Source: Bacillota bacterium
Lineage (GTDB): Bacteria; Bacillota; Desulfitobacteriia; Desulfitobacteriales; JAJXUE01
Reading direction: 5' to 3'
Length of the DNA stretch: 40,814 nucleotides
Assembly (NCBI GenBank): GCA_021783135.1
Contig: JAJXUE010000027.1
Location: 1-40,814 of the forward strand
Shown here: one piece after another, positions 23,807-31,031 of the stretch
How positions within the stretch are numbered: position 1 is the first letter of the stretch
How the letters are laid out: the number at the start of each line of letters is the position of its first letter
Notes under the pieces: model-generated
Database searches by the model: none
Told to the model about the DNA's origin: nothing
Seen by the model: the letters and a program-made list of their open reading frames with translations, nothing else
Position numbers and translations under genes: made by a program

Positions 23807-24586
23807 TTATCTTTCATCTGCAGTAGGTTGCAGGTGCTCTCGAATTTTTTTTAAGGCTGAACGTTCAATGCGGGAAACCTGAACTTGGGACAAGCCAATT
23901 AGAGCCGCAACTTCGTTTTGCGTTTTATCCTGATAAAACCGCAATAAAATAACTTGCTTTTCCCGTTGGGGCAGTTTGGCAATTACTTCTTTGAGGTTTA
24001 GGTTATCCAGCCAATCGTCTTGGCCCACGCCGGCAAGCTGGTCCAAGATATAGATAGGATCGCTGTCATCCTGATAGAGTGTTTCATGGATCGAAGTTGG
24101 TGACTGAACAGCTTCGAGTGCAGCTACGATTTCCTCGTGTGTTACATTCAGGCGTACTGCAATTTCGCCTAAAGTGGGCTCTCTGCCTGCTTCTCGCGTC
24201 AGTGTTTCTTTCGTCCGGTTAATCTTGTACACCAGTTCTTTGTATGAGCGTGATACCTTGACGGGACTGTCGTCACGTAAAAAACGTCTAATCTCGCCGA
24301 TAATCATTGGCACAGCATAAGTAGAGAATTTTACATTGTAACTAAAGTCAAATTTGTCGATGGCCTTTATTAGGCCGATGGTGCCAATTTGAAATAAGTC
24401 TTCTAATTCATAGCCGCGATGGCCAAACCGTTGTACTAGGTTAAAAATGAGCTTCAGATTGCAGTTAACCAAAATATCGCGGGCATCGGCGTCACCTGCC
24501 TTCGCCTTGTGCAGGTAATCAACCATCTGCGCATCGCTGAGTAGGGGGAAACGCGGTAAGTTCATCTCGGTAAGCCTTTGTTTCAT
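23807..24586 (-). CDS. sigF: RNA polymerase sporulation sigma factor SigF
   Basis: This 259-residue sigma-70 family factor (SpoIIAC) is the first forespore-specific sigma. Region 2 contains NCNLKLIFNLVQRFGHRGYE, ELEDLFQIGTIGLIKAIDKF and the -10 recognition helix with KFSTYAVPMIIGEIRRFLRD near 90-110. Region 4 near 205-250 includes LPQREKQVILLRFYQDKTQ and a helix-turn-helix with LSQVQVSRIERSALKKI. It is the third gene of spoIIAA-spoIIAB-sigF, 13 bases after spoIIAB, with GGTGG upstream. SpoIIAB binds and inhibits it. SigG is excluded by the operon context. Confidence 0.96.
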   Translation of the reverse strand: MKQRLTEMNLPRFPLLSDAQMVDYLHKAKAGDADARDILVNCNLKLIFNLVQRFGHRGYELEDLFQIGTIGLIKAIDKFDFSYNVKFSTYAVPMIIGEIRRFLRDDSPVKVSRSYKELVYKINRTKETLTREAGREPTLGEIAVRLNVTHEEIVAALEAVQSPTSIHETLYQDDSDPIYILDQLAGVGQDDWLDNLNLKEVIAKLPQREKQVILLRFYQDKTQNEVAALIGLSQVQVSRIERSALKKIREHLQPTADER

Positions 24587-24599
24587 AGCAGGCCACCCA

Positions 24600-25040
24600 C
24601 TAATTATTTAGGGCTACAGCATTGGTGTCAGCAAGCAATTTTACCAGTTTAACAGCGGTGCCTTTGGCGGGCTCAGACTCGACGTGCAGGTCGTCCATAA
24701 ACGATTGCATGAACACAAAGCCAAGCCCCATCCGGTCCGGTTCAGTGCTGAAAGCCGGTTGCATAGCTAGGGCGATATCGGCGATGCCCTTACCTTGGTC
24801 GCTCACTACAATTACCAGTTTAGCGTTATCTTGCCATACTTCGAGGGTGATTAGACCGTCTGGGCAATTGCCGTACCCGTGAATAATGGAATTAGACACT
24901 GCTTCTGACACTGCTACTTTCAATTCTTCGACATCATCCAGCGTGAAATTTGTCTGACTCGCCACTGATGCAACGACTAAGCGCGCCAAGGCTAAATTTT
25001 CCGGTAGACTGTTGAACTCAAGTTTTACTCTATTGTGCAT
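24600..25040 (-). CDS. spoIIAB: Anti-sigma F factor SpoIIAB
   Basis: This 146-residue GHKL-type protein kinase and anti-sigma factor holds SigF inactive and phosphorylates SpoIIAA. The N box is EAVSNSIIHGY near residue 50, the G1 box DQGKGI near 85, and the lid/G2 segment contains RMGLGFVFMQSFMD near 105 and GTAVKL near 132. Length is normal. It starts three bases after spoIIAA and is translationally linked to it. Confidence 0.96.
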   Translation of the reverse strand: MHNRVKLEFNSLPENLALARLVVASVASQTNFTLDDVEELKVAVSEAVSNSIIHGYGNCPDGLITLEVWQDNAKLVIVVSDQGKGIADIALAMQPAFSTEPDRMGLGFVFMQSFMDDLHVESEPAKGTAVKLVKLLADTNAVALNN

Positions 25041-25043
25041 GGC

Positions 25044-25388
25044 TTAAGCCTCCCTTGCTACTTCGAGCGCATCCTTTTCACTCTCACAAAACGACATAAT
25101 CTTGGGGAAACCGGATAGTTGTAAAATTTTAAATACAGGGGGTCTTGCAGCGGCAATAACGATGTTACCGCCATTGGACTTTAGTTTTTTGTAGCGGCCA
25201 AGGATAGCTCCCAAGCCTGAGCTATCAATAAAAGAAACGCCGGCTAGGTTAAGCACGAGATGGCGCACTTGACGGCGTTCTAATTCTAAATCGACCATAC
25301 GGCGAAACTCCTCAGCCGTGACTAAATCCAGCTCCCCTGTAACTTTTACTACCAAGGTTTCATGGGTATATCTTTTTTCCAGACTCAT
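25044..25388 (-). CDS. spoIIAA: Anti-anti-sigma factor SpoIIAA
   Basis: This 114-residue STAS-domain protein releases SigF from SpoIIAB when dephosphorylated by SpoIIE. The phosphorylation loop is FIDSSGLGAILGRYK near residue 55-70, with the adjacent serines of the DSSG motif present. ATG at the 25388 end is chosen because GGAGG lies eight bases upstream; an in-frame TTG 15 bases earlier overlaps that ribosome site. It is the first gene of the operon, behind a SigH-like promoter. Confidence 0.95.
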   Translation of the reverse strand: MSLEKRYTHETLVVKVTGELDLVTAEEFRRMVDLELERRQVRHLVLNLAGVSFIDSSGLGAILGRYKKLKSNGGNIVIAAARPPVFKILQLSGFPKIMSFCESEKDALEVAREA

Positions 25389-25432
25389 TGGCAAAGCCTC
25401 CAATTGGGGGGGTTGTCCCCTGTTACCAAATT

Positions 25433-25461
25433 ACTTTCTACATGCCTCGGGCTTATCCTGC
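25433..25461 (-). promoter_or_regulatory. Putative SigH promoter of the spoIIA operon
   Basis: On the minus strand GCAGGATAA (consensus RNAGGAWWW), an 11-base spacer, and GTAGAAAGT (consensus RNNGAATWW, one mismatch) lie about 45 bases before the spoIIAA start. The B. subtilis spoIIA operon is SigH- and Spo0A-dependent. A clear Spo0A box was not located. Confidence 0.6.
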
Positions 25462-25515
25462 TAAAAATTGGCAAAAAAAATGTAATAAGCTAAGAGATTT
25501 GAGGAGGTGTCGAAC

Positions 25516-26625
25516 TTGGGTCGCGGTTTGAAACGTGGGATATTTATTTGCTTTCTGGCGACGCTAGTGCTGGAATTGCTGATAGTCCCGGCCACAGCTC
25601 CTTTATCCCAAGAGTTGGCGCCTAACCGGGCCTCAACCGAGCAGCTTAGCGCTACTATTAAGGACACGGCAAGCAAACCGACAGAAGGAACGCAGACTTT
25701 TGGCACATCAGGGGGGTCAACTCCGAGTAGTGATACCCAAGACCGGCAAGGGCGACAAGACCAACAAAGGCAGCAAGACCAACAAAGTCAGCAAGGCCAG
25801 CAAAATCAGCAAGCGGATGTCGGCATGGGAAAGGGAAGCGCCTTGCCTGTACCCGTTCCATCGCGTAGCACGGGTCGGTATAATGTGTTGTTGCTCGGCA
25901 TTGACACCAGGGCGAACGATTCTGGACGGTCGGACAGTATTATGCTGGTCAGCATTGACCCTAAGACGTCGCACGCAGATGTATTCTCGATTATGCGTGA
26001 TACGTATGTCAATATCCCTGCCGCACACCCGACCAAAAATAGAATTAATGTGGCCTATGGCATGGGCGGGCCGCAATTGGCGGTCAAGACCGTGAGTGAA
26101 TTTCTTCAGTTGCCGATAAAAAATTATATTCTCACTGATTTTCAGGGCTTCGAAGAGGCAGTTAATGCCATCGGGGGGGTGGAGTTAAATGTGGAAAAGG
26201 CGATGAATTATGTGGATGACGGTAGCAATGACATCAATCTTCAGCCCGGGTGGCAACAGCTAAATGGGCACCAGGCTTTAGGCTATGCCCGCTTCCGGCA
26301 TGATGCCCAGGGTGATTATGCTCGAGTAGAGCGTCAGCGCAAACTGCTGAAAGCAATACAAAACAAGGTGCAGGGTATCCGAGCTGTGTACTACTTGCCA
26401 CGCCTCATCAGTGCTCTGACACCTTATATCAAAACTAATTTGGATTTACCCGGTCTGGTTAATCTGGCCTATCTTGGGTGTGTGATACACACAGTTGAAA
26501 CTTATACAATACCTTTGCCTGATGCACACTCCCTAGCTAAAATCGACGGGATGTCGGTGCTGCTCCCTGATTTAGCCAAATCACGTCAAGAAGTTAAACA
26601 ACTGCTTGATGCTAAAGGACGCTAA
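25516..26625 (+). CDS. LytR-CpsA-Psr (LCP) family cell-wall ligase
   Basis: The ~369-residue membrane-anchored protein has one N-terminal membrane segment (about 7-27), a low-complexity linker with about a dozen Q/D/R-rich residues in repeats (about 75-100), and an LCP domain from about 120 onward. Signatures are LLLGIDTRANDSGRSDSIML near 128, SIMRDTYVNIP near 158, and YARFRHDAQGDYARVERQRK near 260. LCP enzymes transfer lipid-linked glycopolymers to peptidoglycan. TTG at 25516 is preferred, with GAGGAGG eight bases upstream; an in-frame GTG overlaps that site. It is divergent from the spoIIA operon. The attached polymer is unknown. Confidence 0.88.
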   Translation: MGRGLKRGIFICFLATLVLELLIVPATAPLSQELAPNRASTEQLSATIKDTASKPTEGTQTFGTSGGSTPSSDTQDRQGRQDQQRQQDQQSQQGQQNQQADVGMGKGSALPVPVPSRSTGRYNVLLLGIDTRANDSGRSDSIMLVSIDPKTSHADVFSIMRDTYVNIPAAHPTKNRINVAYGMGGPQLAVKTVSEFLQLPIKNYILTDFQGFEEAVNAIGGVELNVEKAMNYVDDGSNDINLQPGWQQLNGHQALGYARFRHDAQGDYARVERQRKLLKAIQNKVQGIRAVYYLPRLISALTPYIKTNLDLPGLVNLAYLGCVIHTVETYTIPLPDAHSLAKIDGMSVLLPDLAKSRQEVKQLLDAKGR

Positions 26626-26626
26626 G

Positions 26627-26848
26627 ATGGAGAAAAAAAGTATGCAATGGTGGCTGTTCGTGGCCGCTCTCTTATTGACTTTAGCGTTAACAGTAGTGGC
26701 TAAAATCTCCGATGAGCGCCTGCAGCAACCCGACCCATTGCCCGCTACCAGTGTGCAGCGTAACGTACCAGAAGTAGATGTATATTCATCAGCTTACTCG
26801 TCGATACTACAAAGGAAAACTCGATGGGAGGTTAAATCATGCATGTAG
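26627..26848 (+). CDS. Small single-pass membrane protein, unknown function
   Basis: The 73-residue protein starts MEKKSMQWWLFVAALLLT, with one membrane segment at about 7-26 and a polar external tail. The ATG follows the LCP stop after one base, with AAAGGA upstream; the 3' end overlaps the dodecin start by ten bases. This tight coupling supports it as a real gene. No family was recognised. An accessory of the LCP protein is possible but unproven. Confidence 0.6.
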   Translation: MEKKSMQWWLFVAALLLTLALTVVAKISDERLQQPDPLPATSVQRNVPEVDVYSSAYSSILQRKTRWEVKSCM

Positions 26849-27042
26849 TTAAAGTAACTGAATTAATCGGTGAATCAAGTCACAACTGGAATGATGCAGT
26901 ACAAAATGCGGTTAAAGAGGCTTCGACACATATTCCCAATATCACCGGCGTTGAAGTCTACAATCTTACTTGTGGTGTACGTGATGGCAGGCTGATGGAA
27001 TATAAGGCCAATGTCAAAGTTGCGTACAAAAACGAAATTTAA
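26839..27042 (+). CDS. Dodecin
   Basis: This 67-residue protein matches dodecin, a dodecameric flavin-binding (in some bacteria CoA-binding) storage protein. The family pattern is complete: KVTELIGESSHNWNDAV at the start, AVKEASTHIPNITGVEV in the helix and strand, and a C-terminal YKANVKVAYK. The flavin-stacking tryptophan is at residue 17. GGGAGGT lies before the ATG, inside the preceding small gene. A terminator follows. Flavin buffering could matter in a cell with an electron-export system, but that link is speculative. Confidence 0.92.
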   Translation: MHVVKVTELIGESSHNWNDAVQNAVKEASTHIPNITGVEVYNLTCGVRDGRLMEYKANVKVAYKNEI

Positions 27043-27074
27043 CGCTAACTCGGAGTATCTCTACATTTGACAGC

Positions 27075-27123
27075 GAGTCCGAAGTCCGAAACAGCTGGCT
27101 CACATCGGACTTCGGGCTCTTTA
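27075..27123 (+). terminator. Terminator after dodecin
   Basis: A 15-bp stem (GAGTCCGAAGTCCGA with TCGGACTTCGGGCTC, one G-U pair) has a 15-base loop and a short T-rich tail (TTTAA). Confidence 0.8.
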
Positions 27124-27216
27124 ACTGTCTGTACGCGTGCCACTCAAGACTTGCCGTTTAGTCTGAGTGCTGAATTTGCTACGAGCAATACGTTTGGTGA
27201 TTACAGGTGATTTGCA

Positions 27217-27891
27217 ATGGATGAAAAAAGGGACAGCATAGAATCAGCCGCCCGGGATGCGCAACAACTAAGCTCTTGGGCGGAAGCTGACTCCGGGGTC
27301 GGGTTAGGCCAACAAAAAGTTATGCAGCTAAGCTTACAAGACAACCAGAAACAGCAACAAAAGAAACAGGCGAAGTTGCCGGAACCCCTCCAAAGCCTGG
27401 TAGATTTGGTTGGTCCGGATCAACCTAAGGGTCAACTTATTTCCCCAGGTGAGCCGAAATTGACCCCGCAAATGTATAAACAAATCGCGGACGAGTACAA
27501 ACCAAAACCGACGCTCTTGAAAAATTGCATCTGGGCTTTTGTGGTAGGGGGGCTTATTTGTGTAATCGGGCAAATAGTGAGCAATATATTGGCCCACTAT
27601 GGTCTGGACGGTAACGACGGTGCTTCACTAACTTCGGTGGTAATGATTTTTTTAGGAGCGTTGCTTACCGGGCTGGGAGTCTATGATGAGATCGGTAAAA
27701 GAGCGGGTGCAGGTTCAATCATTCCAATTACCGGTTTTGCAAATTCCATGGTAGCTCCGGCGATGGAATTTAAACGCGAAGGGTTTGTCTTTGGGGTTGG
27801 AGCAAAGCTGTTCACTATCGCGGGCCCGGTTTTGGTTTACGGGATTACGGCATCGTTCATTATTGGTTTGATTAAGTTTATCGTGAGGTAA
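27217..27891 (+). CDS. spoVAC: Stage V sporulation protein AC with N-terminal extension
   Basis: SpoVAC is a membrane component of the channel that moves dipicolinic acid into the forespore and out at germination. The core, from about residue 80 (KLTPQMYKQIADEYKPKP, LLKNCIWAFVVGGLICVIGQ) to the end, matches the usual ~150-residue protein with four hydrophobic segments and contains GAGSIIPITGFANSMVAPAMEFKREG in two blocks. The first ~75 residues are extra, hydrophilic and glutamine-rich, predicted cytoplasmic. CAGGTGAT precedes the ATG at 27217, so the extension is likely translated; an internal start around the core is an alternative. It heads the spoVA operon. Confidence 0.92.
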   Translation: MDEKRDSIESAARDAQQLSSWAEADSGVGLGQQKVMQLSLQDNQKQQQKKQAKLPEPLQSLVDLVGPDQPKGQLISPGEPKLTPQMYKQIADEYKPKPTLLKNCIWAFVVGGLICVIGQIVSNILAHYGLDGNDGASLTSVVMIFLGALLTGLGVYDEIGKRAGAGSIIPITGFANSMVAPAMEFKREGFVFGVGAKLFTIAGPVLVYGITASFIIGLIKFIVR

Positions 27892-27897
27892 AACAGT

Positions 27898-28908
27898 ATG
27901 CAAGGTAAGAGGATCGGGAAACAAACAGTTGCTTTTGCCTCGCCGCCCACAATTATTGCTGCAGCTACAGTTGTTGGTCCGATGGAAAACAAGGGCCCGT
28001 TGAGCGGCAAATTTGACCGGGTGATGCCAGACAGCTTGGATGGTGAGCAAACCTGGGAAAAAACTGAAAGCAAGATGATTAAGGATGCGGTTAAACAAGC
28101 TATTGCGGCAGCAAAGCTCACTGAAGCAGATATCGATTTTCTCCTAGCCGGAGATTTGCTCAACCAGCTGAGCGCCTCTAACTACGCAGCGCGCGACATA
28201 CCGATACCGTTAATCGGGTTGTTCGGAGCCTGTTCCACTATGGCGTTAAGCATGGCGGTGGGCTCAATGCTAATTGATGGTGGGTTTGCCAACCGGGTGG
28301 TTGCGGCTGCTTCGAGTCATCACAATACGGCCGAGCGCCAATACCGCTATCCGACCGAACTGGGTACCCAAAGGCCAATGTCAGCACAGTGGACGGTCAC
28401 CGGTGCGGGAGCTACATTGTTGGCCCAAACAGGGTATGGAGTAAAGGTGACACACGCTACCCTGGGCAAAGTTATCGATTTAGGGGAAAGTGATGCTGCC
28501 AATATGGGCGCTGCCATGGCACCTGCTATTGCCGATACGTTAATTTGTCATTTGCGCGATTTGGGTATTGGACCTGATGCCTATGATCTAATTATTACCG
28601 GGGACTTAGGTAAAGTAGGAATGGCCATTACCAAGGATTTAATGTACCGGGCCGGATATGCTTTGGTCAACTACTCTGATTGCGGAGTGTTGATTTATGA
28701 CCCCAGTCAAGACACCCATGCCGGTGGAAGCGGGTGCGGGTGTTCAGCGGTTGTGATGAATGGACATATTTTGAAGGAGTTAATGGCGGGCCGCTTGAAC
28801 AAGGTCTTGTTTATCGGGAGTGGGGCCCTGCTAAGTCCGACCAGCAGTCAACAAGGGGAATCGATTCCTTCAGTTGGCCATGCGGTTGCACTGCAAAGGC
28901 CAAGTTGA
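27898..28908 (+). CDS. spoVAD: Stage V sporulation protein AD
   Basis: This 336-residue thiolase-fold protein binds dipicolinic acid and is essential for its uptake into spores. Family segments are QTVAFASPPTIIAAATVVGP near the N-terminus, DFLLAGDLLNQ near 80, GLFGACSTMALSM near 108, AASSHHNTAERQYRYPTE near 140 and GGSGCGCSA near 278. Length is normal. It starts six bases after spoVAC and is followed 17 bases later by spoVAE. Confidence 0.96.
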   Translation: MQGKRIGKQTVAFASPPTIIAAATVVGPMENKGPLSGKFDRVMPDSLDGEQTWEKTESKMIKDAVKQAIAAAKLTEADIDFLLAGDLLNQLSASNYAARDIPIPLIGLFGACSTMALSMAVGSMLIDGGFANRVVAAASSHHNTAERQYRYPTELGTQRPMSAQWTVTGAGATLLAQTGYGVKVTHATLGKVIDLGESDAANMGAAMAPAIADTLICHLRDLGIGPDAYDLIITGDLGKVGMAITKDLMYRAGYALVNYSDCGVLIYDPSQDTHAGGSGCGCSAVVMNGHILKELMAGRLNKVLFIGSGALLSPTSSQQGESIPSVGHAVALQRPS

Positions 28909-28925
28909 GGGAGGGATTTAAGAGT

Positions 28926-29288
28926 ATGTTTAATATGATCATTCCTGCCTTTTTAGTTGGTGGCGTTCTTTGCGTCATCGGGCAGCTGCTCATGGACTTA
29001 ACCAAACCTGCCATTACCCCGGCGCATGTGCTGGTAACCTATGTTACCGCAGGAGCAATTTTAGGCGGGCTGGGGTGGTATAAACCCTTAGTACAAATTG
29101 CCGGAGCGGGAGCAACCGTACCGCTCACCGGTTTTGGCTACGCTTTGGCCAAAGGAGTTATGGAAGGCGTGACTAAAAATGGCCTGGTCGGCGTTTTTAC
29201 CGGCGGCGTGCAAGCCGCGGCAGCCGGCATAACTGCGGCTGTAGTCTTTGGCTATTTAGCGGCAGCTCTGTTTAATCCCAAGGGGTAA
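28926..29288 (+). CDS. spoVAE: Stage V sporulation protein AE (SpoVAEb)
   Basis: This 120-residue membrane protein has three or four hydrophobic segments and is related to SpoVAC (FLVGGVLCVIGQLLMDLTK, then GAGATVPLTGFGYALAKGV). It is part of the spore dipicolinic-acid channel. The start is ATG 28926 with GGGAGG upstream; the frame is open for 64 codons further back, but that overlaps spoVAD and is not conserved-looking. The SpoVAEA remnant begins five bases after the stop. Confidence 0.95.
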   Translation: MFNMIIPAFLVGGVLCVIGQLLMDLTKPAITPAHVLVTYVTAGAILGGLGWYKPLVQIAGAGATVPLTGFGYALAKGVMEGVTKNGLVGVFTGGVQAAAAGITAAVVFGYLAAALFNPKG

Positions 29289-29292
29289 CAAC

Positions 29293-29421
29293 ATGGCACA
29301 TAGACCCAAAGTAATTCTGATTACGGATGGCGACTCCATAGCAGCGATGGGTGCAGAGATCACAACTCGGGCTGTGCAGGAAATTTTGACTAGGAGTGAA
29401 GTTGATGCTCCCAGACAGTGA
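29293..29421 (+). pseudogene. spoVAEA remnant: internally deleted 42-codon minigene
   Basis: This small frame begins MAHRPKVILITDGDSIA, the N-terminus of SpoVAEa (usually about 200 residues), then passes directly into GAEITTRAVQEILTRSEVD, which resembles the C-terminal end of the same family (GAPITTKALEEIL-like). About 150-160 middle residues seem to be missing with the frame kept. It sits exactly where spoVAEA is expected, between spoVAE and spoVAF, and its end overlaps the spoVAF start. A real deletion is likeliest; an assembly collapse is possible. The family comparison is from memory. Confidence 0.7.
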
Positions 29422-30997
29422 AAAGGATATTAAAGTAAGTAAAAAATATCAGGAAAATGTCGACTTTCTCAAAAAAGAACTAGGAGCGTCGACTAGTTTT
29501 GACGTTATCGTACGGGAAATGACAGTTGGGGGCAAAAAGGTAGCTTTATTTGGCTTAAACGGACTGCTAAATGGACAAGTGTTATCCCAAATCATGACCG
29601 CATTAGTTGAAGCAGAGCGCTCGGACCTAGTCCCTAATACCTTTGAGAAAATTTTTTCAGGTCGCATTGCCTATAACCAAGTGGTAGAAGAAGACACAAT
29701 GGATAAGGTCTTGTATTTTGTCCTATCCGGTACTATAGCCATGGTGGTTGACGGCGGCGAGCAGATCATAATCATCGACGTCCGCTCCTATCCGGGACGC
29801 AATCCGGAGGAGCCTGATATTGAGCGAGTAACCCGTGGCTCGCGCGACGGATTTGTCGAAACATTAGTATTTAACATTGCGCTGATCCGACGGCGGCTAC
29901 GGGACCCGAAACTTAGAATGGAGCTATTGCAAGTAGGGAGCAGGTCCAAAGCAGACATTTGTTTAGCCTATATTGAAGACGTAGCCAACCCTGATTTGGT
30001 AGATGTGTTACGTCAAGAAATAAAAGCCATCAAAATCGACGGTATACCTATGGCCGAAAAATCGGTCGAGGAGTTTATCTTAGGGGACAAATACTGGAAT
30101 CCCTATCCCAGAGTGCGCTACACAGAACGTCCCGATGTGGCGGCGATTCACCTTTTGGAGGGGCATGTGCTGGTTATGGTAGACACGTCTCCCAGTGTCA
30201 TGATTACACCGGCAACCTTGTTTCATCACATGCAGCATGCCGAGGAATATCGACAAAATCCCTCGGTTGGGGCCTACATTCGCTGGCTGCGCTTTTTTGC
30301 TATTTTCAGTTCGGTTTTTTTGGTACCACTGTGGCTCCTGGTTGCCACCCATCCGGAATATCTGCCTGCCGGGCTTAAGTTTATCGGGCTGGCCAAGGCC
30401 GCCAAAATTCCTTTAGGGGTGCAAATTCTCATCGGTGAATTTGGCATCGATATGATGCGTATGGCAGCTATTCACACCCCAACCCCGCTTGCTACTGCTT
30501 TAGGTTTAATTGCAGCGGTGACGATTGGCGACATGGCGGCCAAGGTCGGTTTGTTCTCGCCTGAGGTCATTGTTTACATCGCATTTGCCGCTGTCGCCAC
30601 TTTTTCCACCCCCAGTTATGAGCTCAGTATGGCCAATCGCATGGCCAGGATTGGGTTGATTGTTTTGACCTGGTTATTCGGGGTTTGGGGATTTGGCCTT
30701 GGCACGCTTGCGTTAGTGCTCTCATTGGGCTTTACAAAATCCTTCAATGTGCCGTATCTTTGGCCTTTGGTGCCCTTGAACTGGCCAGCGCTCAAGCGTA
30801 TTTTGGTACGCTCCCCTGTTCCGATTCAAAACATGCGTCCGAGTGTGCTTAAACCGCAGGATCAGGATCGTAAACCTGAGCAAGACAGCCAACAGCCTAA
30901 CAGCAATGCTGATTGGCAAGACCAAGGCCGTAGTTCGGATCGGCGACCCCAGCAACGCTATGGCGTTAAGCGGCAGAAAAGGGAGGATAAGGGCTGA
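29405..30997 (+). CDS. spoVAF: Stage V sporulation protein AF (GerA-type)
   Basis: The ~530-residue GerA-family membrane protein is associated with the SpoVA/germinant-receptor machinery. The large N-terminal soluble domain (about 1-300) includes EEDTMDKVLYFVLSGTIAMVVDG in parts, RGSRDGFVETLVFNIALIRRR near 145 and YTERPDVAAIHLLEGHVLV near 240. Five or so membrane segments follow, between about 300 and 470. The last ~55 residues form a charged, glutamine- and arginine-rich tail (QQRYGVKRQKREDKG at the end). ATG 29405 is preferred, with AGGAG eight bases upstream; an in-frame GTG at 29396 overlaps that site. Confidence 0.94.
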   Translation: MLPDSEKDIKVSKKYQENVDFLKKELGASTSFDVIVREMTVGGKKVALFGLNGLLNGQVLSQIMTALVEAERSDLVPNTFEKIFSGRIAYNQVVEEDTMDKVLYFVLSGTIAMVVDGGEQIIIIDVRSYPGRNPEEPDIERVTRGSRDGFVETLVFNIALIRRRLRDPKLRMELLQVGSRSKADICLAYIEDVANPDLVDVLRQEIKAIKIDGIPMAEKSVEEFILGDKYWNPYPRVRYTERPDVAAIHLLEGHVLVMVDTSPSVMITPATLFHHMQHAEEYRQNPSVGAYIRWLRFFAIFSSVFLVPLWLLVATHPEYLPAGLKFIGLAKAAKIPLGVQILIGEFGIDMMRMAAIHTPTPLATALGLIAAVTIGDMAAKVGLFSPEVIVYIAFAAVATFSTPSYELSMANRMARIGLIVLTWLFGVWGFGLGTLALVLSLGFTKSFNVPYLWPLVPLNWPALKRILVRSPVPIQNMRPSVLKPQDQDRKPEQDSQQPNSNADWQDQGRSSDRRPQQRYGVKRQKREDKG

Positions 30998-31031
30998 TCT
31001 TGTTAATCTATGTAATGAGACGGAGGTTCAC

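Noticed and set aside
27043-27216. SigG promoter for the spoVA operon
   Set aside because: GAATTT and CAATAC occur but at wrong spacing and without the CATACTA-like -10 box.
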